DNA of 7,458 bases, taken from NCBI GenBank assembly GCA_014378125.1, contig JACMOG010000921.1, forward strand, positions 1 to 7,458. The letters run 5' to 3'. The position numbers and the translations under genes are program-made. Below, piece by piece: positions 1-6,264 of the stretch. How positions within the stretch are numbered: the stretch's first letter is position 1; the number at the start of each line of letters is the position of its first letter. Below the pieces are notes generated by a model. The model ran no database searches and was not told the origin of the DNA. It saw nothing but the letters and a program-made list of their open reading frames with translations. The stretch is from Vitreoscilla sp. Its GTDB lineage: Bacteria > Pseudomonadota > Gammaproteobacteria > Burkholderiales > Burkholderiaceae.

Positions 1-366
1 AGCGGATGCACGTTCAGGTCGGCGGTGGCGTGGCTGGGAACCCCCCGCTTGACTTCGTCGAGCACACCCACCGCCGAGCAGATCTGCCCCCGCGTGCAAT
101 CGCAGCCCTTCTTGGTGCCCGTCAGGTGCAGGTGCTCGCGCAACGCGTCGAGCAACGTCGTGCGGGTGTCGAGGTCGAGCGTGGTCGACTTGCCGTTGAT
201 CGACAGCGTCACCTGCGCGGTCGGCACCGATGCCTGCGTGACTGTGGACGAAGGCGACGCCGCCCTCCGTGGCGCCGCTGGCCAGCAGCGCCGCGGACGA
301 CGCGCTGGTCATCAACAGTTCGCGCCGGGTGATGGGGAGATGACTCGCCGCGTGTCGTTCCACCAT
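1..366 (-). pseudogene. paoA: Broken PaoA/YagT-like aldehyde oxidoreductase [2Fe-2S] subunit, 5' part
   Basis: The intact family member is the periplasmic iron-sulfur subunit of a molybdenum aldehyde oxidoreductase (PaoABC type), passing electrons between the Mo and FAD subunits. The start is ATG at 366-364, seven bases after a GAGGAG ribosome binding site. The first 30 or so residues form a Tat-type signal (ITRRELL, then an Ala/Leu/Ser-rich stretch). The family core (VTLSINGK, TTLLDALREHLHLTGTKKGCD) is read in a different frame, so a frameshift lies between about 310 and 240. Directly after GCD the sequence continues CTRGQICSAVGVLDEVKRG. In intact homologues that segment belongs some 55-60 residues further on (family knowledge recalled, not aligned here), so most of the first cluster loop (CxxC and following Cys) is missing in frame. 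The gene runs off the window start. Family assignment is confident; the choice between real pseudogene and assembly error is open. Confidence 0.8.
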
Positions 367-373
367 TGTCTTG

Positions 374-379
374 CTCCTC
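374..379 (-). promoter_or_regulatory. Ribosome binding site of the paoA-like gene
   Basis: On the minus strand the hexamer GAGGAG lies seven bases before the ATG at 366-364. It is one of the few clear Shine-Dalgarno sequences in the window. It fixes the start of the Tat signal peptide, which shows that the upstream frame was once translated even though the downstream iron-sulfur domain is now in another frame. Confidence 0.7.
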
Positions 380-459
380 GCAGCTGGACGGTCTCCAACG
401 CGAGGTCGAGGCAAACGTAGTGCCCCGCCGAACGAGCGTCGGTGGCTCGGCGCCGACGT

Positions 460-978
460 CTACTTCAGGCGCTTGCCATTCACCTTCGCGGCCTCCACCG
501 CCCACCCGTTTCCGGTCGCGAGGAAGTGCGCGTCACCGTCCGCCTCCACGCGGTCGCCCACTGTCAGCTTGAGCTTGGTGAAGCCGTCGGGCTTGACGTG
601 GATGAAGTCGCCGCCGTCGAGCACGTAGCCGTTCGGCGCGCCATGCTTGGCGTAGTTGAATCGGACGATCTTGCCGGCATAGCCGGCGCCCTTCGCGGCG
701 GCCCTCGGAGGCAGGGCGCCGTCCACCGACACCAGCTTCTGGAAAGCGTGCACGGGATGCTCGCCGTCTCCCTTGTCGGAAGGCGGCCTGTCCTGCGTCG
801 CGACGATGATCGCCTGGCCGGCGACGAGACCCCCCATGAGATGGGCCGTCTTCTCGTCCTGCTTGTCGACGATTACTTGGACCGGCTGGCCCGAGACGCG
901 CAGCAGGAAGCCCTCCACGCCGCCCTTGGGGCTGTAGACGACCTGGAGGAAGGTACCGTTCAATTTCGTGATGGTCAT
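460..978 (-). CDS. Hypothetical protein with two similar beta-rich halves (172 aa)
   Basis: I do not recognise a named family. The 172-residue product has no signal peptide or membrane segment and is probably cytoplasmic. It contains two similar segments. Residues 8-60 include GTFLQVVYSPKGGVEGFLL and then a QVIV strand. Residues 102-168 include a GKIVRFNYAKHG start, NGYVLDGGDFIHVKP, and a late LTVGDRVEADGDA. The pattern of a short beta strand, a G-x-GFLL/GYVL turn and a later GDxVxxxG strand resembles small OB-like barrels, which is an inference. The start at 978 (MTITKLNG) was chosen because the family-like sequence begins there. An in-frame ATG at 1014 would add 12 residues and has a GGAGG about 15 bases upstream, so it cannot be excluded. 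The gene is divergent from the DUF6496 gene across a 136-bp gap. Codon use matches the intact genes. Confidence 0.75.
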   Translation of the reverse strand: MTITKLNGTFLQVVYSPKGGVEGFLLRVSGQPVQVIVDKQDEKTAHLMGGLVAGQAIIVATQDRPPSDKGDGEHPVHAFQKLVSVDGALPPRAAAKGAGYAGKIVRFNYAKHGAPNGYVLDGGDFIHVKPDGFTKLKLTVGDRVEADGDAHFLATGNGWAVEAAKVNGKRLK

Positions 979-1103
979 GGCGAGGCGGGGGATTGGAGTT
1001 CTTCCGCTTGGCATTCAATGTGCCGACGCCCTCCACCTTCACGCGGGAGTGTTTGCTCGGCGGGCGCCGAATTTGCCGCAATTGCCGGGTCAATCAAAAA
1101 AAC

Positions 1104-1107
1104 GGAG
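1104..1107 (+). promoter_or_regulatory. Ribosome binding site of the DUF6496 gene
   Basis: GGAG lies seven bases before ATG 1115, in an A-rich stretch (an A7 run lies at 1096-1102). This decides the start at 1115 over the longer in-frame opening at 968, whose extra 49 codons overlap the divergent gene and show no protein-like pattern. Confidence 0.7.
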
Positions 1108-1114
1108 AAATCGT

Positions 1115-1420
1115 ATGGCAACGTATGGCAAGAAGTCGGGCGCGAAGGTCGAACGCGCGATGGACGAGATGAAGCATGGAACGCTCAAGAGCGGAGGCTC
1201 AGGCAAGACGGTGACAAACCCGAAGCAGGCGATCGCGATCGGCTTGTCCGAGGCTCGTGCCGAAGGCGCGATGGTGCCCGCGAAGCAGGCCCCGGCCAAG
1301 AAGGCGGCCGCCAAGAAGGCGCCGGCAGCGAAGAAGGCGCCGGCGAAAAAGGCTCCCGCCAGGGAGGCTCCCGCCAAGAAGGCCGCCCCGCGCAAGACCG
1401 CGGCCCGCAAGTCCAGCTGA
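1115..1420 (+). CDS. DUF6496 protein with histone-H1-like Lys/Ala/Pro tail (101 aa)
   Basis: Residues 1-55 match the DUF6496 pattern as I recall it: KKSGAKVERAMDEMKHGTL, then SGGSGKTVTNPKQAIAIGLSEAR. This short domain is found in many small bacterial proteins of unknown function. Residues 56-101 are a low-complexity basic tail of AKKA, AAKKAP and AKKAP units ending in RKTAARKSS, like bacterial histone-H1-like or AlgP-type tails. Such tails bind DNA non-specifically, so a nucleoid-associated role is plausible but inferred. The start is supported by GGAG seven bases upstream. The gene is divergent from the 460-978 gene and convergent with the truncated thiamine-diphosphate enzyme gene, with only 17 bases between the two stop codons and no obvious terminator hairpin. 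Confidence 0.85.
   Translation: MATYGKKSGAKVERAMDEMKHGTLKSGGSGKTVTNPKQAIAIGLSEARAEGAMVPAKQAPAKKAAAKKAPAAKKAPAKKAPAREAPAKKAAPRKTAARKSS
1286..1390 (+). repeat. Degenerate tandem repeat encoding the AKKAP tail
   Basis: Imperfect units of the type GCCAAGAAGGC(G/C) recur about seven times, with variants such as GCGAAGAAGGCG, GCGAAAAAGGCT and GCCAGGGAGGCT. They encode the Lys/Ala/Pro tail of the DUF6496 protein. Such arrays often vary in unit number between strains by slippage (general knowledge; not tested here). Confidence 0.6.
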
Positions 1421-1437
1421 CCTCGGCCCCGTCTCGC

Positions 1438-2748
1438 TCAGCGTCCCTTGTGCTCCGGCATGATCGCCGCCAGCACCTGCTTGACGGCCCCGACGATGGC
1501 GCCGCCTTCGCTCGGGTCGCCCTTGACCAGGGCCTTGGCGAAGTTCGCCGCGTTCTTGAAGGTGATGTGCGGCGGCAGCGGCGGCACCTCGGGGTCGGTC
1601 TTCACCTCCAGCACCACCGGCCGGTCGCTGGCCAGCGACCGTTCCCATGCGGCGCCCAGTTCGTCGGGGTTGTCGCAATAGATGCCGCGCAAGCCGATCA
1701 TCTCGGCGAAGCGGTGGTAGGGCACGTCGGGAATCTGCTGCGACGCGTCGAATTTCGGGTCGCCCTCGATCACGCGCTGCTCCCACGTCACCTCGTTGAG
1801 GTCGCCGTTGTTGAACACGCAGCAGATCCAGCGGGGGTCGTCCCATTGCTGCCAGTACTTGGCCACGGTGATGAGCTCGGCCATGTTGTTCATCTGCATG
1901 GCGCCGTCGCCCACCAACGCGATCACCGGCCGCTTCGGATGCGCGAACTTGGCGGCGATCGCATAAGGCACGGCCGCGCCCATCGACGCGAGGCCACCCG
2001 ACAACGAGGCCATCATGCCGCGCTTCATGCGCAGGTCGCGCGCGTACCAGTTGGCGCACGAGCCCGAGTCGCTGGTGATGATGGCGTCGGCGGGGAGCCG
2101 CGGCGACAGTTCCCACGCCACGCGCTGCGGGTTCACCGGTGTGGCTGGCTGCATCGCGCGCTCCTCCAGCAGCTTCCACCAGGCGCGGTTCCAGCCGGCG
2201 ATGTCGTCGCGCCAGGTGACCTCGATCTTCTGCTCGAGCAGCGGCAGCAGCGCGCGCAGCGTGAGCGCCGAATCGCCCACCAGGTTCACCTCCATCGGAT
2301 AGCGCAGTCCCAGCATGTCGGGCGCCAGGTCGACCTGCACGCCGCGTGCGTGGCCCTCTTTGGGCAGGAACTCCGCATACGGAAAGCCCGAGCCGATCAT
2401 CAGCAGGGTGTCGCACTCGTTCATCATCTTCCAGCTGGGCTCGGTGCCCAGCAGGCCGATGGCGCCGGTCACCCACGGCAGGTCGTCGGGTAGCACCGTC
2501 TTCCCAAGCAGTGCCTTCGCGGCGCCGGCGCCGAGCCGGTCAGCGATGGCGATCACCTCGTCGGTGGCATCGAGCGCCCCGGCGCCCACCAGCAGAGCCA
2601 CCTTCTTGCCGGCGTTGAGCACCGCGGCGGCGCGTTGCAGGTCGGCCGCGGCGGGCACCACCTCCGGCTTGCACCAGCCTACGCCCGAATGCACGGTGCC
2701 GTGCGCACGGGCCGGCTCCTCGTACTTCTCTTCCTGCAGGTCGTTGGG
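1438..2748 (-). pseudogene. 5'-truncated PoxB-like thiamine-diphosphate-dependent enzyme
   Basis: This is the C-terminal 436 residues of a thiamine-pyrophosphate-requiring enzyme of the pyruvate oxidase / acetolactate synthase superfamily. The conserved part opens with PNDLQEEKYEEP, the linker after the PYR domain. A central domain follows (about residues 30-185 of this segment; KKVALLVGAGAL, TLLMIGSGFPYAEF). The PP domain comes next, with the cofactor motif GDGAMQMNN at 280-288 and FNN at 312-314, matching GDG-x(n)-NN. The C-terminus is EVKTDPEVPPLPPHI. Intact relatives are about 590-600 residues long. The missing 160 or so residues are the PYR domain, which carries the Glu that activates the thiazolium ring, so the product should be inactive. 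The frame stays open upstream to 3024, but those 92 codons are Ser/Arg/Pro-rich shadow sequence antisense to a plus-strand gene fragment, with no ribosome binding site at the ATG. Confidence 0.85.
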
Positions 2749-2749
2749 C

Positions 2750-2848
2750 GTGTTCACGCTGCTGCCGATGCTCACGGGCCGGGGCCGCGCCAACCACGGC
2801 CACATCCTGGAGGAAGTGCGAAAGCTGGTGGAGGACGTGCGGGCCTGA
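2750..2848 (+). pseudogene. 3' fragment of an unidentified plus-strand gene
   Basis: From 2750 the plus strand reads VFTLLPMLTGRGRANHGHI followed by LEEVRKLVEDVRA and TGA at 2846-2848. Thirty of the 32 codons end in G or C, and the end is a well-formed amphipathic helix, so this looks like a true C-terminus. It has no start codon or ribosome binding site of its own: upstream sequence in the same frame is antisense to the conserved thiamine-diphosphate enzyme. I do not recognise the family. The abrupt boundary at 2749/2750, where one gene's homology ends and coding character begins on the other strand, suggests that the first part of this gene was lost in the same event that truncated its divergent neighbour. 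Confidence 0.5.
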
Positions 2849-2950
2849 GCGTCCGGCCCGTTTCTGTGCGGCATGCTACGGCTGCACCGGGGCAGCCTGC
2901 GCGAGCTGATGGTCGATCTGGCCGAAGAACTCACCGGCGTGCGACGCTGA
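2849..2950 (+). pseudogene. Second coding-like block, possible gene remnant or 25-aa ORF
   Basis: In the same frame, directly after the TGA at 2846-2848, the sequence reads ASGPFLCGMLRLHRG, then SLRELMVDLAEELTGVRR and a stop at 2948-2950. Twenty-seven of 33 codons end in G or C, and the end is helix-like. The only ATG (2873) has no ribosome binding site. The block may continue the fragment at 2750-2848 beyond a nonsense mutation, or be the end of another lost gene, or be non-coding. I cannot name a family. Confidence 0.3.
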
Positions 2951-3026
2951 GGCGGCGCGGGATTTCCACGGCTGGCACGCCCTCGATCCGGCGAGACAAT
3001 GGTCGAGTCGTCAACGCTCACCAAGG
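2951..3026. other. Short gap before the membrane protein gene
   Basis: This 76-bp stretch separates the remnant blocks from the membrane protein gene. With 2749-2950 it forms a 278-bp interval without an intact gene. I see no clear promoter, operator or hairpin in it. Confidence 0.4.
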
Positions 3027-3452
3027 ATGCCCGTGGAGCCCATTGCTGCCTTCGCCCCGCCCAAGAGTTCCGTCCAGGACGTCGTCGAACCGGCGCGCAT
3101 ACCCATGCTGTTCAAGGTCATGCTCGTGGCCTTCTTCATCCTCGAAGGGCTGGGTATTCTCATTGGCAGGTCCATGGGAGGCATCGTCTGGATCGGCGTG
3201 ATGGCCATTGCCGCCTGGGCCACCCTCGATGGCAATCGAGCCGCATCGCGCGTGCTGGGCTGTTTCCTGGCCTTCAATGTCGTTCTAGCGCTCGTGGCTG
3301 CTGCGGCAGCGTTCCGCCACAGTGCGCTTGCGGGCGGCATCTGTGTCGGCCTGGCCGTCTACGTGGGCGTTCTCGCCGGCTACATTTTCTTCAATCCGCG
3401 CATGCAGGCGGTCTTCGGAAAAGCCGAGGCGAAGAAGTGGAGCGGCGGCTGA
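3027..3452 (+). CDS. Small four-helix integral membrane protein (141 aa)
   Basis: The product is predicted to sit in the inner membrane. After a polar, Pro-rich N-terminus of about 25 residues come four hydrophobic segments at roughly residues 28-46 (MLFKVMLVAFFILEGLGIL), 50-66, 76-96 and 101-121. A short basic C-terminus ends KAEAKKWSGG. No catalytic or binding motif is visible and I do not recognise a family, so the function is unknown. The ATG at 3027 has only AAGG directly in front of it, which is not a usable spacing. An alternative start is Met27 at 3105, just before the first helix, also without a ribosome binding site. The gene follows the remnant blocks of the truncated neighbour and precedes the DUF1631 gene by 96 bp on the same strand. 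Confidence 0.7.
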   Translation: MPVEPIAAFAPPKSSVQDVVEPARIPMLFKVMLVAFFILEGLGILIGRSMGGIVWIGVMAIAAWATLDGNRAASRVLGCFLAFNVVLALVAAAAAFRHSALAGGICVGLAVYVGVLAGYIFFNPRMQAVFGKAEAKKWSGG

Positions 3453-3548
3453 GTCCGCCTCGAGCGGCATTGTTGCGGCGAGTGCACATCCACCCCGGGC
3501 AACACCCCGGCAATCAACGGCGCAGCGTCACTGGCCTAACATGGTCGC
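3453..3548. other. Intergenic region upstream of the DUF1631 gene
   Basis: These 96 bp hold a short near-duplicate (CACCCCGGGCAA followed by CACCCCGGCAA, about 3491-3513). There is no convincing -35/-10 pair or Shine-Dalgarno sequence. A three-codon ATG-GTC-GCG-TGA unit at 3541-3552 overlaps the next start. Confidence 0.4.
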
Positions 3549-5525
3549 GTGACCCCGACCGCCTACGAACGCCACCTCGAACGCGCCGTTGCGCTGCTGT
3601 CGCGCCGCGTGCGCAGCGGCGCCGCAGGCCTCAGCGGCGAGATCGCCGCCGCCCCCGTGACCAACGCCGCGTTGCGCGCGCTGCGCGGCGAGGTCGCCTC
3701 GACGCTTGCGCGCCGCCACGCCCAGTTCGCGGCCGCGTTTGCCGACGCGTTGAAGCAGTCGGCCACCGAGTTCACGCATCCGCCCGCGGCGAAGCCGCCC
3801 GGCCAGTGGCTGGACCTGGGTGCATTCGAGATCATGGACGAGTCGCGCATCCAGGAGGAGATCGAGGTGGCCCAGGTCGTGCGGATCCTCGACGAGGACT
3901 GCACGGTGGAACTGCGCCGGCTGATCAAGTTCGAGGGCGCGTTGCGCCGCCCCGAGGGCGTGCGCGTGGCCGCGTCGCCCATCGGTCCGCCGTGCCTGGC
4001 GCGCGCGTTGTGGGCCGGTTCGGACGGCCTGGGCCTGGCGCCGCCGGCGCGCGCCGAGCTCGTGCGCTGCGTCGCGCGCTGGCTGGCCCCGCGCCTGGGC
4101 GAGCTCCTTGCCGCCGTGCGCCAGGCCGGCTTCGCGGACGCCTCGCACCTGGAGGCCACCGACCGCGGTGGCGAAGGCGCCGAAGAACGGTCCACGGTCC
4201 ACCCACCCACCGGCTTCGACGTCACGCGACCCGGCGCGCTGTTCGAGCTGATGGACCTGGACGAGCAGCGCCCCGTGTTCGCGGCCTCCACGGCGCACAC
4301 GCCCCTCGACCGCATTCCCGACACCCTGCCGATGCCGCTCGACGGCGACGACGCACGCATTCCGGGGCTGATCCACAGCCATCGCGAGGAACTCACCGCG
4401 CTGCGCGACGCCAGCAGCTCCCGGCTGGCGGCGGCGCTCATCAGCCACCTGTTCGTACAGATCGTGGCCGACGCCGCGCTGTCGGACGCGGCGCGCGTCT
4501 GGCTCGCCCGCGTGCAGCCGCTGGTGGTGCAGCTGGCCACGCACGACGCCACGCTGCTGCAGTCGCACCGACATCCGGTGTGGACGCTGGTCAACCGCGT
4601 GGCCACCACGATGAAGGCCGACAAGGGGCCGCCGGCGCCGGAGTTCGAGCAGTGGCTGTCCGACACGCTCGCGCAGGTGATGGCCGACCCGTCGACCGCG
4701 TCGTTCGAGGCGGCGGGCGAACGGCTGGGGCAGTGGCAGCGCAAGCAGGCGCAGCGCCGGCTGACGTCGGTGGAGGGTGCGCTCGACCTGCTGCGCCGCA
4801 ACGCCTCGCTGGAGGAATTGGTGGAGCAGGCCAAGGCGCGGCTGCAGCGCAAGCTCGACTCGGCCAGGCCGCCGTCGCAGACGCGACGCTTCATCCTGAC
4901 GCTGTGGGCGCTGGTGGTCGCGCAGGAGTGGACGACCCTGGGGCCCGAGCTGCGTCGCAACTCGCCGGCCATGGACACCGCCGTCGACATGATCTGGTCC
5001 ACCGACAAGTCGCGCTCGCGCGCCGACGCGGCCACGTTGGTGGCGATGATTCCTGAACTGGTGGAGCGCGTGACGGCCGGCATGACCACCGTCAAGCTGT
5101 CCGACGCGATGCGCAAGGCCTGGCTCGACCAGATCGCCGCCATCCACCTGCACGCCATGCGCCGCCCTGCCGCCGAAGAGCCCGCCGCGGGGCCGGTCAC
5201 CGTCGACCTGGAACTGGACGACGAACTCCCGCCGCCGCCACCGCCTCCGGCGCCGGTCCGCGCGTCGGACGCGTCGTCCCCGGTCGCGTCGCTGCATATC
5301 GGCGACACCGTCTCGATGCAATTGCACGGCGACTGGCAGGACGTGCAACTGCTGTGGATGAGCGACAACGGTTACTTCCTGCTGTTCGCCGGCAACGGCG
5401 ACGGCTCGCACAGCTTCACGCGCAAGGCGCTCGAGAAGATGGCCGCCCAGGGCCTGATGCGCACCGCCGATTCCGGCTCGGCGCTGCAGCGCGCCAGCGA
5501 CGAGCTCATTCGCCGCCGGCACTAG
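3549..5525 (+). CDS. DUF1631 family protein (658 aa)
   Basis: This large, soluble, mostly helical protein is recognised as DUF1631 by its overall pattern and especially by its C-terminus. Landmarks are an N-terminal helical region (about 1-90), WLDLGAFEIMDESRIQEEI at about 94-112, a central IPGLIHSHREELTALRD segment, DLLRRNASLEELVEQAKARL in the second half, an acidic linker (VDLELDDELPPPPPPPAPV, about 553-571) and a C-terminal domain (about 577-650). That domain contains GDTVSMQLHGDWQDVQLLW, then GYFLLFAGN and HSFTRKALEKMAAQG. The C-terminal beta domain resembles PilZ-like or other small barrel modules, which is an inference. The family's biochemical function is not established to my knowledge. 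The start is GTG at 3549 with no visible Shine-Dalgarno sequence. Reading is uninterrupted and codon use is uniform, so the gene looks intact. It is convergent with the glycosyltransferase gene, with seven bases between the stop codons. Confidence 0.88.
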   Translation: MTPTAYERHLERAVALLSRRVRSGAAGLSGEIAAAPVTNAALRALRGEVASTLARRHAQFAAAFADALKQSATEFTHPPAAKPPGQWLDLGAFEIMDESRIQEEIEVAQVVRILDEDCTVELRRLIKFEGALRRPEGVRVAASPIGPPCLARALWAGSDGLGLAPPARAELVRCVARWLAPRLGELLAAVRQAGFADASHLEATDRGGEGAEERSTVHPPTGFDVTRPGALFELMDLDEQRPVFAASTAHTPLDRIPDTLPMPLDGDDARIPGLIHSHREELTALRDASSSRLAAALISHLFVQIVADAALSDAARVWLARVQPLVVQLATHDATLLQSHRHPVWTLVNRVATTMKADKGPPAPEFEQWLSDTLAQVMADPSTASFEAAGERLGQWQRKQAQRRLTSVEGALDLLRRNASLEELVEQAKARLQRKLDSARPPSQTRRFILTLWALVVAQEWTTLGPELRRNSPAMDTAVDMIWSTDKSRSRADAATLVAMIPELVERVTAGMTTVKLSDAMRKAWLDQIAAIHLHAMRRPAAEEPAAGPVTVDLELDDELPPPPPPPAPVRASDASSPVASLHIGDTVSMQLHGDWQDVQLLWMSDNGYFLLFAGNGDGSHSFTRKALEKMAAQGLMRTADSGSALQRASDELIRRRH

Positions 5526-5532
5526 GATCTCT

Positions 5533-6264
5533 TCAGCCCTCGTGGCCCTGCACCTGGCGCTGCTGCGCCTGCCGGCGCAGCAGCGCCAGGTGCGGCGTCT
5601 GCGTCAGCAGTTCCAGCGGATACACGGCATCCATCAGGTCGAACACCATGCGCCACTCCGCGAGCGTGCCGCGCCACCAGCCGAGCTTCTCGGTCTTGCG
5701 CGACTGGGTGACGTCGCGCCAGTTCGCCACGGCCACCGGCAGGCGGGCGGCGATGATGCGCTTGTTCATGAACACCTCGATGCCGAAGCGGGGCAGGGCG
5801 TGGATCTCGTGCAGCACGTCGGCCAGCAGGCGCCGGTCCACCACGCGCTCGCCCGACACGAAGTCGATGCCGGCCCAGCGGAAGATGGCCAGGCTGTTGC
5901 GGCGCAGGCTCATGCTGACGGCGGCGCGGCCAGACAGCACCGGCATCGCCAGGGCGTCGAGATCCTGGGCGCGCAGGCCCTTCAGGTCGGCGTCCAGCAG
6001 CATCAGCAGGTCGTGGCGCGCGGCGGCCACGCCGGTGGCGATGGCCTGGCTCTTGCCGAGATTGCGCGGATGCGTGAGCAGGCGCACGCGCGGGTGACGC
6101 GACACCACCGCGGCCGTGTCGTCGGTCGACCCGTCGTCGACGACGATCACCTCGGCCACCAGCGGATGCGCGGCGGCCACCTCCAGCACCGCGCCGATGC
6201 GCGGGCCCTCGTTGAAGGCGCACACGATGCAGGTGATGCGGGGCATTGACGTGAAGTGATCCAT
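5533..6264 (-). CDS. Family 2 glycosyltransferase, GT-A fold (243 aa)
   Basis: The product should transfer a sugar from a nucleotide-sugar donor; the acceptor is unknown. Numbered from the start at 6264, the GT2 hallmarks are CIVCAFNEG (12-20), VIVVDDGSTDDT (39-50), NLGKSQAIATG (68-78) and the metal-binding DxD of LMLLDADL (Asp91, Asp93). SGERVVDRRLL follows the catalytic core. The protein resembles the dolichol-phosphate-mannose synthase-like branch but has no C-terminal membrane helices, so it is probably cytosolic or peripheral. It ends in a Gln/Arg-rich tail (LLRRQAQQRQVQ). Start choice is uncertain: ATG 6264 (MDHFTSMPRI), ATG 6246 (MPRITC) and ATG 6348 are all in frame, and none has a clear ribosome binding site. 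The residues before MDHF do not look conserved. The gene is convergent with the DUF1631 gene and divergent from lplT. Confidence 0.88.
   Translation of the reverse strand: MDHFTSMPRITCIVCAFNEGPRIGAVLEVAAAHPLVAEVIVVDDGSTDDTAAVVSRHPRVRLLTHPRNLGKSQAIATGVAAARHDLLMLLDADLKGLRAQDLDALAMPVLSGRAAVSMSLRRNSLAIFRWAGIDFVSGERVVDRRLLADVLHEIHALPRFGIEVFMNKRIIAARLPVAVANWRDVTQSRKTEKLGWWRGTLAEWRMVFDLMDAVYPLELLTQTPHLALLRRQAQQRQVQGHEG
5550..5593. repeat. Perfect 20-bp inverted repeat with 4-nt loop
   Basis: The left arm at 5550-5569 (GCACCTGGCGCTGCTGCGCC) is exactly complementary to the right arm at 5574-5593, with a TGCC loop. The hairpin lies inside the last codons of the glycosyltransferase gene (encoding HLALLRR and QAQQRQVQ) and begins 25 bases after the DUF1631 stop codon. 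There is no T-run after either arm, so it is not a standard intrinsic terminator. It could still stop or stabilise the 3' ends of both convergent transcripts (inference). Confidence 0.75.

Noticed and set aside
1421..1437. Possible terminator between the convergent DUF6496 and thiamine enzyme genes
   Set aside because: The 17-base gap shows no stem-loop or T-run.
1199..2476. 425-codon minus-strand frame overlapping the thiamine enzyme gene
   Set aside because: It is a shifted-frame shadow of the PoxB-like sequence, dominated by Arg, Gly and Ala with no domain pattern.
442..2493. 683-codon plus-strand open frame
   Set aside because: It is Arg/His/Gly/Gln-rich and runs antisense through two genes with clear protein patterns, and through the DUF6496 gene in another frame. 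It is a GC-rich shadow.
2749..3024. N-terminal 92 codons of the open minus-strand frame that continues into the thiamine enzyme
   Set aside because: They are not PYR-domain sequence, are Ser/Arg/Pro-rich, and lie antisense to a coding-like plus-strand fragment. The ATG at 3024 has no ribosome binding site.
3491..3513. Near-duplicate CACCCCGG(G)CAA as a regulatory direct repeat
   Set aside because: It is a single short C/G-rich pair with no supporting promoter elements and is easily explained by chance.
2999..5056. 685-codon plus-strand open frame
   Set aside because: It is the wrong frame across the membrane protein and DUF1631 genes; its composition is Arg/Gly/Ala low-complexity.
3528..5522. 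Long minus-strand open frames (664 and 601 codons) opposite the DUF1631 gene
   Set aside because: They are antisense shadows, with Arg/Gln/His- or Ser/Arg/Ala-rich composition and no motif. The plus-strand product is a recognisable family.
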